Source of the DNA: Mycolicibacterium baixiangningiae
GTDB taxonomy: Bacteria; Actinomycetota; Actinomycetes; Mycobacteriales; Mycobacteriaceae
Assembly: GCF_016313185.1 (NCBI RefSeq)
Contig: NZ_CP066218.1
Location: 1,488,001 to 1,552,000, forward strand
Direction of reading: 5' to 3'
Length of the DNA stretch: 64,000 nt
Shown here: piece by piece, positions 1 to 7,870 of the stretch
How positions within the stretch are numbered: position 1 is the stretch's first letter
Layout of the letters: every line of letters starts with the position of its first letter
The notes under the pieces: model-generated
Told to the model about the DNA's origin: nothing
The model's database searches: none
Seen by the model: the letters and a program-made list of their open reading frames with translations, nothing else
Translations under genes and position numbers: made by a program

Positions 1-1
1 C

Positions 2-439
2 GGGTTCACGTATCTGTGGGTGGCCGTCAACAACACCACGGGGTGGAGCGGTGAAGGCCTCGGCTGGTTCTCCCTGTTCGTCGCGCTCGCGGCCATCGGC
101 TACGCATGGCATGCGTTCGCGGTCGAAGCCGACCCGGCTTTCGGCGCGATCTGGCTGCTGTGGGCCGTGCTGTGGTTCATGTTGTTCGTGCTCCTCGGTC
201 TGGGCCGTGTCGCGCTGAGGCCGGCGGTCGGCGTCGTCGCCGTGGTCGACGGTGTGGTGACCGCCGCCGTCCCGGCTTTCCTGATCGTGTCCGGCCAATG
301 GGTCACCGGCACAGTTCCCGCCGTGGTCATCGCCGTCATCGGTGTTGCCGCCGTTGTCCTCGCCGTTCCGATTGGCCGCCGGCTCGGCGCGCCGACACCC
401 GATGCCCCGACGCCGGCCGCGCCTGCGGCCACGACCTAA
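2..439 (+). CDS. AmiS/UreI-family amide/urea channel, 5' end missing
   Basis: The reading frame is open from the window edge, so the true start lies upstream; the visible part is about 145 residues. It is strongly hydrophobic with four or more membrane segments, and the first visible residues (FTYLWVAVNN, then GLGWFSLFVA) resemble AmiS/UreI proteins, inner-membrane channels for short aliphatic amides or urea. The C-terminus is an Ala/Pro/Thr-rich tail. It ends 18 bases before a formamidase gene, so it probably imports formamide or related amides for that enzyme. A GTG at 20-22 is in frame but would cut into the conserved first helix, so I treat it as internal. Confidence 0.75.
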   Translation, partial: GFTYLWVAVNNTTGWSGEGLGWFSLFVALAAIGYAWHAFAVEADPAFGAIWLLWAVLWFMLFVLLGLGRVALRPAVGVVAVVDGVVTAAVPAFLIVSGQWVTGTVPAVVIAVIGVAAVVLAVPIGRRLGAPTPDAPTPAAPAATT

Positions 440-457
440 CCGAAAGAGAGTCATCGC

Positions 458-1705
458 ATGCCCGAAGTCGTGTTCAGCGTTGATCAGTCCACATCGATGC
501 GAGACCAGGCCGTCCCCGGCCACAACCGTTGGCACCCCGACGTCCCAGCGGCCGTGACGGTCAAGCCCGGCGCCGAATTCCGGATCGAGTGCAAGGAGTG
601 GACTGACGGCCAGATTGGCAACAACGACTCGGCCAACGACGTGCGCGATGTCGACCTCGCGCCGTGTCACATGTTGTCGGGGCCGATCGCCGTCGAGGGC
701 GCCCAACCCGGTGACCTTCTGGTCGTCGACATCTTGGATCTGGGGCCGGTCCCGCAGACCAACGGTCCGAACTGTGGTGAGGGCTGGGGCTATTCCGGCA
801 TCTTCGCCAAGGTGAACGGCGGCGGTTTTCTCACCGACTACTACCCCGACGCGTACAAGGCGATCTGGGACTTCCATGGCCAGCAGTGCACGTCGCGGCA
901 CGTGCCCGGTGTCCGCTACACCGGCATCACGCACCCCGGTCTGTTCGGCACTGCGCCGTCACCGGACTTGCTGGCCAAGTGGAACGAGCGCGAACGGGCG
1001 CTGATCTCCACCGATCCCGATCGGGTTCCGCCGCTGGCCCTGCCGCCGCTGACCACCGGGACCCTCGGCGGCACCGCCTCCGGCGACGTGCTGCAGGCGA
1101 TCGCCGCCGACGGCGCCCGAACCGTGCCCGCCAGGGAGAACGGCGGCAACCACGACATCAAGAACTTCACCCGGGGCAGCCGAATCTTCTACCCAGTCTT
1201 TGTCGACGGCGCGATGCTCTCCGGTGGCGACCTGCACTTCTCTCAGGGCGACGGCGAGATCAACTTCTGCGGAGCGATCGAGATGGGCGGCTTCATCGAC
1301 ATGCACGTAGAGCTGATCAAGGGCGGGATGGAGACGTACGGCATCACCACCAACCCGGTGTTCATGCCGGGTCGGGTCGAGCCGCTCTACTCCGAATGGC
1401 TGACCTTCATCGGCGTGTCGGTGGATCATGCCGAGAACCGCAACGCCTACATGGACGCCACACTCGCCTACCGCAACGCCTGCCTGAATGCGATTGCCTA
1501 CCTCGACAAGTGGGGCTACACCGGGGAGCAGGCGTACTTGATCCTGGGCACCTCACCGATCGAGGGCCGGATAGGAGGCGTGGTCGACATCCCGAACGCG
1601 TGCTGCTCGGTGTTCCTGCCGACCGAGATCTTCGACTTCGACATCCGGCCCGGCGGCAACGGACCCCAGAAGGCGGACCGCGGTCAGGTTGCCGTCACGT
1701 CCTGA
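458..1705 (+). CDS. fmdA: Formamidase (FmdA/AmdA acetamidase-formamidase family)
   Basis: Cytoplasmic hydrolase of 415 residues, the usual size for FmdA, converting formamide to formate and ammonia. Recognisable family stretches are the N-terminal PGHNRWHPDVPA, the central NGGNHDIKNFTRGSR around residues 228-242, the GGDLHFSQGDGEI segment just after it, and C-terminal PNACCSVFLPTEIFDFD. An AAAGAGAG stretch precedes the ATG. The gene follows the AmiS/UreI channel by 18 bases, giving a transport-plus-hydrolysis pair for nitrogen scavenging. Acetamide could also be a substrate, because the family covers both; formamide is preferred from overall resemblance only. Confidence 0.88.
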   Translation: MPEVVFSVDQSTSMRDQAVPGHNRWHPDVPAAVTVKPGAEFRIECKEWTDGQIGNNDSANDVRDVDLAPCHMLSGPIAVEGAQPGDLLVVDILDLGPVPQTNGPNCGEGWGYSGIFAKVNGGGFLTDYYPDAYKAIWDFHGQQCTSRHVPGVRYTGITHPGLFGTAPSPDLLAKWNERERALISTDPDRVPPLALPPLTTGTLGGTASGDVLQAIAADGARTVPARENGGNHDIKNFTRGSRIFYPVFVDGAMLSGGDLHFSQGDGEINFCGAIEMGGFIDMHVELIKGGMETYGITTNPVFMPGRVEPLYSEWLTFIGVSVDHAENRNAYMDATLAYRNACLNAIAYLDKWGYTGEQAYLILGTSPIEGRIGGVVDIPNACCSVFLPTEIFDFDIRPGGNGPQKADRGQVAVTS

Positions 1706-2050
1706 CCCACGCGCGGCCGTATGGCGTCGATTCGCCACTTCCGCAGTGTCGATCGGTCCACTCAGAACCGGCCGTCGTCGCTCAGTTCGCCATTGGCAAC
1801 GAGTTGGCGCTCAGTGTCTTCCATGTGTCGGGCTGGGGGTTCCACCGACGCGGCACCCGGGGTGGTGGGATCCGGCGTGGTCTCCACCTCGAAGAGGTCG
1901 TCCCAACTGCCGGCGGCGTGGACGGGGCCCGCAACGGCGTTTCACTGAAACCGCGGGGTCCGATTCGCCGAATCGTCGGCCAAACCGTCCTCTGGCGCTG
2001 GGTGAATGTGCAAACATCCGTTTCGGCGCAGCGGAGGGACGGGGTTCACG
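1706..2050. other. Intergenic stretch, no convincing gene
   Basis: About 345 bases between formamidase and the repeat-containing hydrolase. On the minus strand one frame (1765-1941, stop at 1762-1764) reads as an ordinary acidic protein tail (...SWDDLFEVETTPDP...) but has no credible start, so it could be a gene remnant or chance. No clear terminator hairpin was seen after formamidase. The purine-rich GGAGGGACGGGG just before 2051 is the ribosome binding site of the next gene. Confidence 0.5.
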
Positions 2051-3805
2051 ATGGAACGCATTCCGATGTGGTTGGGGATCGGTGCGGTCACCGCCGGCGT
2101 CTCGGCGGCCGCGCTCGCCGGTGCCGGCGCCGCCGGCGCGGAGACCGAGGACGGCTCCGGTCCACCCGCCGCCTCCAGTTCCGAACAGTCGACCGCCGGG
2201 GCCGAGGCCCAAGCCCCGGACGTGACGGAAGAACCGGTTGACGAAGAGCCCGTCGGCGAAGAACCGGTTGACGAAGAGCCCGTCGGCGAAGAACCGGTTG
2301 ACGAAGAGCCCGTCGGCGAAGAACCGGTTGACGAAGAGCCCGTCGGCGAAGAGCCGGTCGACGAAGAGCCCGTCGGCGAAGAGCCGGTCGACGAAGAGCC
2401 CGTCGACGACACCGTCGCCGACGATGCGCCGATGTCCGATGGTGACGACCTCGACGACACGACGGCGCGGGGCGACGAAGAAGAGCCCGCGCCGCCGAAC
2501 GTCCCAGCCGACGACACAGTGGTGGTCGAGGAACCCGCCCCGCCCCTCGTCGAGACCGAGGACGGGCCCGGCACCACCACGGCGGTGATGAGCCGACAGT
2601 TAGACGAACCCGGCCCCGTCGCACGCGAATTCACCTTGCCGCCGGTGTCTTTCCCCGCACCTGGGACGCCCCTGCCGTCACCGTTCCCGTTCCTGGACCA
2701 GCTCCCGCCGTTGGCCAAGGCGATCGGTTCGGTCGCCTTCGACGTCATTGGCGCCTTGGTGAAGATCTTCACCGGCCCACCGCAACTTCCCCCTGGCAGC
2801 ACCGTGTCCGTGCGCACGTCGACCCTCGAGATCGCCGACGGCCGCCGCGTCACCGCCGACTGGTACTTCCCCGAAAAGGACACACCCCCTGAGCGGATGA
2901 TCTACCTGCAGCACGGCTTCCTCGCCATCGGCCCCATGTACAGCTACACCGCCGCCTACCTGGCCGAACACACCAACAGCGTGGTCGTCGCGCCCACGCT
3001 GACCTCGAATCCGTTTGCCGCCGAAGGTGTTTGGCTCGGCGGTGATCCCATGTACCGCACTGTCGCTCAACTCTTCACCGGTGACCGCGAGGCGCTCAAT
3101 GCCAGCGCGGTGGCCAGCGGCTACACCGAGCGGTACGGCGCCACCGCAGTGCTGCCAGAGGAATTCGTGCTGGTGGGCCACTCCCTCGGCGGCGGCTTCG
3201 TCGCCGGTGTGGCCGGCCACTACGCGCGGGCCGTCACCGTCGACGGCGAAGCCAACCACCTGGTGGGCGTCATCTCGCTCGACGGTGTGCCGCCGCGCGA
3301 CGACATCGTCGGCGACTCGCTGGAGGCGCTCGACGACTCCGGCACCTACGTGCCGTTCATCGAGTTGCATGCCCCGACCAGCTTCTTCAACTCGACCAGC
3401 AACATCACCGAGGCGCTGGCCGCCGGCCGCGACGGCAAATTCCACGGCGTCGAACTCAACGGCGGCGTGCACATGGACTCGATGCTGGGCGGCAACCCGA
3501 TCATCCAGCTCGCCGCCTACGTCGTCGCCGGGTTCCCGCAACCCCGGAATCCGCCTGCCGCACAACAACTCATGGCCGGCTGGATCAACGACATGTTCGA
3601 CGACCGGATCAACGCGGCCACCGGAGCCTGCGCCGGTGCTGCGTGCACCGGAACCTACGGTCCCGCCGGGTCCACCGTCGAGATCCCGACCGGCAAGGGC
3701 CGCGCCACGGCCACCGTCCTCGGCACCCCGCCCGCGACGTTGCGCAGCTTCGTCCCGGCGTCGCTGTGGCGGCCGACCCGAACGGTGCTGCTGCCCGTCG
3801 CCTGA
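2051..3805 (+). CDS. Secreted alpha/beta hydrolase with acidic decapeptide repeats
   Basis: 584 residues from the ATG at 2051, chosen because a purine-rich GGAGGGACGGGG precedes it and a signal peptide follows at once (hydrophobic residues about 5-30, then AGAETEDG). Residues 60-119 are six tandem copies of EEPVDEEPVG, and acidic Pro/Glu/Asp-rich sequence continues to about 185. The C-terminal 350 residues form an alpha/beta hydrolase: an oxyanion-type YLQHGF segment near residue 280, the nucleophile elbow GHSLGG near residue 375 and a likely acid/His region (LNGGVHMDSM) near 475. It is probably an exported lipase or esterase; the acidic repeat may act as a spacer in the envelope. The substrate cannot be told. 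Confidence 0.82.
   Translation: MERIPMWLGIGAVTAGVSAAALAGAGAAGAETEDGSGPPAASSSEQSTAGAEAQAPDVTEEPVDEEPVGEEPVDEEPVGEEPVDEEPVGEEPVDEEPVGEEPVDEEPVGEEPVDEEPVDDTVADDAPMSDGDDLDDTTARGDEEEPAPPNVPADDTVVVEEPAPPLVETEDGPGTTTAVMSRQLDEPGPVAREFTLPPVSFPAPGTPLPSPFPFLDQLPPLAKAIGSVAFDVIGALVKIFTGPPQLPPGSTVSVRTSTLEIADGRRVTADWYFPEKDTPPERMIYLQHGFLAIGPMYSYTAAYLAEHTNSVVVAPTLTSNPFAAEGVWLGGDPMYRTVAQLFTGDREALNASAVASGYTERYGATAVLPEEFVLVGHSLGGGFVAGVAGHYARAVTVDGEANHLVGVISLDGVPPRDDIVGDSLEALDDSGTYVPFIELHAPTSFFNSTSNITEALAAGRDGKFHGVELNGGVHMDSMLGGNPIIQLAAYVVAGFPQPRNPPAAQQLMAGWINDMFDDRINAATGACAGAACTGTYGPAGSTVEIPTGKGRATATVLGTPPATLRSFVPASLWRPTRTVLLPVA
2228..2407 (+). repeat. Six tandem 30-bp repeats encoding EEPVDEEPVG
   Basis: Six in-frame 30-base units lie head to tail inside the secreted hydrolase gene. 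Units 1-4 are identical (containing GAACCGGTTGACGAAGAGCC); units 5 and 6 carry synonymous changes (GAGCCGGTCGAC), and unit 6 ends in GAC instead of GGC. Identity at synonymous positions points to recent expansion by slippage or unequal crossover. Confidence 0.95.
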
Positions 3806-4131
3806 CGGACAGCAGCTGGGAGCGGCAGCCGTGAGGGACGCCTCAGGGCTGCCGGCGGTAGATGGGCGCCGGGCGCTGACCGCGTTGACCTGGATGCTCT
3901 GGGGGAGCCGCTCGCGGGCGAGCGTACGGGTCATCGATCGCAGCGTGGCTTTGCGGCCAGTAGGCGGCTGATCAGGGCCCCCCCATCTCGTCGACGATGG
4001 AGGCGGGTCAGCACGATTACGCCGCCGGTGTTCAGCAGGGCGTCGGTGTCGAGACCCGTCATGCACGCCGTCATGCCGCCCACATGACGCAACACAGCGG
4101 CTACGGACTTGTGCGCGGCATCACAGCGCGC
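3806..4131. other. Intergenic stretch upstream of the catabolic operon
   Basis: About 325 bases with no protein-like frame on either strand. It separates the secreted hydrolase from the eight-gene operon and becomes clearly AT-richer only at its right end, where the operon promoter lies. I see no terminator with a U-run. Confidence 0.5.
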
Positions 4132-4152
4132 TAATTTAATCAAATGTTTGAT
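4132..4152 (+). promoter_or_regulatory. Leaderless promoter with palindromic operator over the start codon
   Basis: TAATTT at 4132-4137 fits a mycobacterial -10 hexamer placed six bases before the ATG at 4144, so the mRNA probably begins at the start codon. The sequence ATCAAATGTTTGAT (4139-4152) is a palindrome with ATCAAA/TTTGAT arms around TG and overlaps both the inferred transcription start and the ATG. A repressor bound there would block initiation; the obvious candidate is the GntR-family protein encoded by the last gene of the same operon. Confidence 0.55.
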
Positions 4153-5397
4153 ACAACCCCGTCCGGTGAGAGTCCACCCCTCCAGGGGGTGCGCGTCGTC
4201 GACGCGGCCACGATTTACGCGGGCCCGATGGTCGCAACCTTGCTCGGTGATTTCGGCGCCGACGTGATCAAGGTCGAGCATCCGCGTGGTGATGGGCTGC
4301 GGCAGTGGGAATGGCGCAAGGACGGCGAGTCGCTCTGGTGGGCGCTGGTCGGCAGGAACAAGCGCGACATCAGCCTCGCGCTGTCCGATCCGCGCGGTGC
4401 CGACGTGATGCGCAGACTGCTGGCCGATGCGGACGTGTTCGTCGAGAACTTCCGGCCGGGCACCTTGGAGAAGTGGGGCCTGGACCCCCAGGACCTGCTC
4501 GCCGCCAACCCGAAGCTGGTCGTGGTCCGCGTGTCCGGCTTCGGGCAGACGGGCCCCTACAGTTCCCGCCCGGGGTTCGGCACCATCGCCGAGGCGATGT
4601 CCGGGTTCGCCGATACCAACGGCGCCGCCGACGGCCCCCCGGTGCTCCCGCAGTGGCCGCTGGCTGACGGCGTCGCCGCACTCGCCGGAGCCTTCGCGAC
4701 GATGGTGGCGTTGCGCCACGCGGAGGCCACGGGTCAGGGCCAGATCGTCGACCTGTCCATCTACGAACCGCTGTTCTGGATCCTCGGCGCACAGACGTCG
4801 GCCTACGACCAGCTCGGCACGCTTCCGACCCGTCAGGGCAGCCGAACGGGTTTCAACGTCCCCCGGGAATGCTTCCAGACCCGCGACGGCCGGTGGATCG
4901 CGCTGTCGGGTGCGACCACGTCCACCGCGCAGCGCATCATGCGGGTCGTCGAGCGGCCGGATCTTGCCGAGGCCGAATGGTTCTCCGACATATCCGGGCG
5001 GATTGCGCACCGAGACGAGATCGACGAGTCGATCGCGACATGGGTCGGAGACCGTGACAACGCCGACGTGCTGGCGGCGTTCGATGCTGTCGGGGCCACC
5101 GCCGGCCCGGTGTACAGCGCGGCCGACATCGCCGCCGATCCGCACTTCACCGAGCGCGGCAGCATCGTCACCGTCGACCACCCCACCCTCGGCGCGATGC
5201 GCATGCAGGGCTTGATCGCCCAGCTGTCGCGAACACCCGGCCGCATCAACGGTCCGGGCCCCGTGCTCGGCGAACACAACGACGACATCCTGCGCGACCA
5301 ATTGGCCTACCCGCAGGCCGTTTTGGACGAACTCACCGAGGCCGGCGTCATCGGCCGCACCCGCCAACCCATCTCGACGACCCAAGGACGACCATGA
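4144..5397 (+). CDS. Class III (CaiB/BaiF) CoA-transferase
   Basis: 417 residues, typical for this family, which moves CoA between carboxylic acids. Family signatures are VRVVDAATIYAGPMVATLLGDFGADVIKVE near the N-terminus, ENFRPGTLEKWGL around residues 99-111, GFGQTGPY, and the VDLSIYEPLF segment carrying the likely catalytic aspartate near residue 203. It is the first gene of a run of eight, most of which overlap by 1-4 bases, so it is probably translated from a leaderless mRNA and couples downstream translation. In context it should activate the acid made by the alcohol and aldehyde dehydrogenases for cleavage by the CoA-ester lyase. The acid and the CoA donor are unknown. Confidence 0.88.
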   Translation: MFDTTPSGESPPLQGVRVVDAATIYAGPMVATLLGDFGADVIKVEHPRGDGLRQWEWRKDGESLWWALVGRNKRDISLALSDPRGADVMRRLLADADVFVENFRPGTLEKWGLDPQDLLAANPKLVVVRVSGFGQTGPYSSRPGFGTIAEAMSGFADTNGAADGPPVLPQWPLADGVAALAGAFATMVALRHAEATGQGQIVDLSIYEPLFWILGAQTSAYDQLGTLPTRQGSRTGFNVPRECFQTRDGRWIALSGATTSTAQRIMRVVERPDLAEAEWFSDISGRIAHRDEIDESIATWVGDRDNADVLAAFDAVGATAGPVYSAADIAADPHFTERGSIVTVDHPTLGAMRMQGLIAQLSRTPGRINGPGPVLGEHNDDILRDQLAYPQAVLDELTEAGVIGRTRQPISTTQGRP

Positions 5398-6743
5398 CCA
5401 CCAATACGGCGTCGACAGCGCCCAACGAACGACTGGTCAGGCGCGTGGCGCTGGCCAGCGGCATCGGCTCGATGCTCGAGTTCTACGACTTCTACCTCTA
5501 CGGCGCACTGTCCGCGACGATCTTCGGCACCCTGTTCTTCCACAGTGACGACCCGGCCGTGGGCACCCTGCTCGCGCTGGCGACCTTCGGCGTCGGATTC
5601 GTGGCCCGTCCGATCGGCGGAATCATCGCCGGCCACTTCGGGGACAAGGTCGGCCGCAAGAGCGTGCTGATCGCGACGCTCGCCCTGATGGGCGTGTCGA
5701 CCGTCGGAATCGGGTTGCTTCCCACCTACGACTCGATCGGCACCGCGGCGCCCATCCTGCTGGTCACGCTGCGCGTCCTGCAGGGCCTGGCACACGGCGG
5801 CGAGTGGGGCGGCGCGTCCATCATGACCATCGAGCATGCCCCGGAGGGCCGCCGCGGCTTCTACGGCAGTTGCCCGCAGATGGGTATCTACGCTGGGCTC
5901 GTACTCGCAAGTCTGGTGCTCGGCGCCTTCATGATGCTTCCCGATGATCAGTTCAAGAGCTGGGGCTGGCGAATCCCGTTCATTCTCGGCGCCGTGTTGA
6001 TGCTCGTCGGGCTCTGGCTTCGGCGAGCGATCACCGAGTCGCCCGAGTTCGCCGCGGCCATCGCTGCCCGGTCGATCGAACCGGAGCAGGAGAAGAAGCG
6101 CATCCCGCTGGTGGAGGCATTCCGCACCGGTCGGCGCGGGATCTTTGTCACCTTCGCGGCCAAGGCCGCGGAGACCTGCACCTTCTACCTGATCACCGTC
6201 TTTGCGCTGACGCTGGCCAAGAGTGGTGCCGGGGAATCGACCGCACGCAACGGCATCCTGATCGCGTCCGTCGTCGCCATCATCACCATCGGGGCGTTCG
6301 GAGTGCTCGCCGACAGGATCGGGACGCGGACCGTCTACATGGCGGGTGCCGGCTTCATGGTCCTCTTCGCGTTCCCGTTCTTCTGGCTCGCCGGCACCGA
6401 CTCCGGGCCGGCGCTGTGGCTCGCGCTGATCGTCGGCCTGGCCGTCGGACACTCGCTCATGTACGCCGCGCAGGCAAGCTACTTCTCGGCGCTGTTCGAC
6501 ACCAAGGTCCGGTTCACCGGCGCATCGCTGGGGTACCAGCTCGGGGCCGCCATCGTCGGCGGCTTCACCCCGCTCATCGCCGCAGCGCTGCTGATCCGAA
6601 GCGATGGCGCGACGTGGCCGATCGCGACGTACATCGCCGGGGTGTGCGTGGTGAGCTGCCTCGTCATGGCGGTGTGGGGCAAAGTCCGCGCCACTGCCCC
6701 CGTGATCGTCACCCTCGACGCCCCGGTTGAGGTGCAGCGATGA
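5394..6743 (+). CDS. MFS transporter, metabolite:H+ symporter (MHS) type
   Basis: 449 residues with about 12 membrane segments. The N-terminal LASGIGSMLEFYDFYLYGAL and the loop 2-3 motif GHFGDKVGRKS (about residues 80-90) are typical of the MHS family, proton symporters for small carboxylates, shikimate, betaine or citrate-type compounds. The start codon overlaps the stop of the CoA-transferase by four bases (ATGA). As part of the operon it presumably imports the growth substrate, which the family suggests is a polar organic acid or polyol-derived acid. Confidence 0.88.
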   Translation: MTTNTASTAPNERLVRRVALASGIGSMLEFYDFYLYGALSATIFGTLFFHSDDPAVGTLLALATFGVGFVARPIGGIIAGHFGDKVGRKSVLIATLALMGVSTVGIGLLPTYDSIGTAAPILLVTLRVLQGLAHGGEWGGASIMTIEHAPEGRRGFYGSCPQMGIYAGLVLASLVLGAFMMLPDDQFKSWGWRIPFILGAVLMLVGLWLRRAITESPEFAAAIAARSIEPEQEKKRIPLVEAFRTGRRGIFVTFAAKAAETCTFYLITVFALTLAKSGAGESTARNGILIASVVAIITIGAFGVLADRIGTRTVYMAGAGFMVLFAFPFFWLAGTDSGPALWLALIVGLAVGHSLMYAAQASYFSALFDTKVRFTGASLGYQLGAAIVGGFTPLIAAALLIRSDGATWPIATYIAGVCVVSCLVMAVWGKVRATAPVIVTLDAPVEVQR

Positions 6744-7870
6744 AGTCGACGACACTGCCGGAATACACGCGGGCGGCCGTCGTCCGGGGATTCGGTGAAC
6801 CGCTGAAGCTCGAGGAAGTCGCCGTCCCGCAGACCGTGGAGGCGGGCGGCCTGCTGGTCGAGATCGTGGCCTGCTCGCTGTGCGGTACCGACGTGCACTG
6901 CTGGGAGGGCACTTTGGCCATCCCGGTTGAGCTGCCGTTGATCCTCGGCCACGAGATGGTCGGCCGAATCATCGCGATCGGGGACGGCGCCGACGTCGAC
7001 TCGGCCGGGCAACCGCTACGGATCGGTGACCGCATCCTGTGGACGCACGCCGTCTGCGGCCGCTGCGTCATGTGCGCCAGGAAGCGTCCGACGCTGTGCC
7101 GCAACAAGATCCCCTACGGTCAGGCCACCATGGACCAGTGGCCCAACCTGCTCGGCGGGCTGGCCCAGCACTCCTACGTGCTGCCGGGGTCGGGCCGACT
7201 CCGGGTGCCAGACGGCGTTCCCGACGACCTCGCCAGCATGGCGAGTTGCGCATTGCGTTCGGTGGTCAACGCGGTCGAACAAGCCGGCCGGGTAGGACCC
7301 GAACACACCGTCGTCGTTCAGGGTGCAGGGCCCCTCGGCATCCTCGCCACGGGATTGTTCGCCCAGGGGGGCGCCGGCCGGGTCATCACCGTGGGTGCCC
7401 CCGACGCACGCCTGGAGATCGCGACCGAATTCGGCGCCGACGAGGTGATCTCCCTTGCCGCACATCCGGATCCAAGCGATCGCCTGGCGATGATCAGGGA
7501 CGCCACCGGCGGACTCGGCGCGGATCTGGTCGCCGAGTTCTCCGGCCATCCCGCCGCATTCGCCGAGGGCGTGGAGATGGCCGGACCGGACGGCCGCTAC
7601 CTGGTCGTCGGCCAACTCGGGGCAGGCACCACCGCCATCGCTCCCGGCACCATCACGAAGAAGAACCTCAACGTCATCGGGTCCTTCTCCGGTGACCTCT
7701 CGCACTACCGCACCGCCCTCACCATTCTCGAACGGTACGCGGGTCGGCTACCGTTCGACCGCCTGATCAGCGGTCGCTATCCGCTCGCCGACATCGATTC
7801 GGTGATGACGCGGATGCAGAGCTTTCAGGAAATCAAACCCGTTCTACTGCCGCAGGAGGCCCAGTCATGA
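6740..7870 (+). CDS. Zinc-dependent medium-chain alcohol dehydrogenase
   Basis: 376 residues; NAD(P)-dependent oxidation of an alcohol to an aldehyde or ketone. Catalytic zinc ligands appear as Cys48 (CSLCGTD) and His71-Glu72 (LGHEMVG); the structural zinc site is Cys106, Cys109, Cys112 and Cys120 (VCGRCVMCARKRPTLC). The nucleotide-binding fold starts at VVVQGAGPLG near residue 190. The ATG overlaps the transporter stop by four bases. Together with the following aldehyde dehydrogenase it implies two-step oxidation of a primary alcohol to a carboxylate. The substrate is not identifiable from sequence. Confidence 0.88.
   Translation: MKSTTLPEYTRAAVVRGFGEPLKLEEVAVPQTVEAGGLLVEIVACSLCGTDVHCWEGTLAIPVELPLILGHEMVGRIIAIGDGADVDSAGQPLRIGDRILWTHAVCGRCVMCARKRPTLCRNKIPYGQATMDQWPNLLGGLAQHSYVLPGSGRLRVPDGVPDDLASMASCALRSVVNAVEQAGRVGPEHTVVVQGAGPLGILATGLFAQGGAGRVITVGAPDARLEIATEFGADEVISLAAHPDPSDRLAMIRDATGGLGADLVAEFSGHPAAFAEGVEMAGPDGRYLVVGQLGAGTTAIAPGTITKKNLNVIGSFSGDLSHYRTALTILERYAGRLPFDRLISGRYPLADIDSVMTRMQSFQEIKPVLLPQEAQS

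Noticed and set aside
1762..1941. Minus-strand frame with a protein-like acidic tail in the gap after formamidase.
   Set aside because: There is no start codon in the open part and no homology that I recognise; kept as a possible remnant only.
1942..2883. Minus-strand frame with a Ser/Thr/Gly repeat opposite the decapeptide repeats.
   Set aside because: The repeat is only the reverse translation of the EEPVDEEPVG units; the plus-strand gene has the signal peptide and hydrolase motifs.
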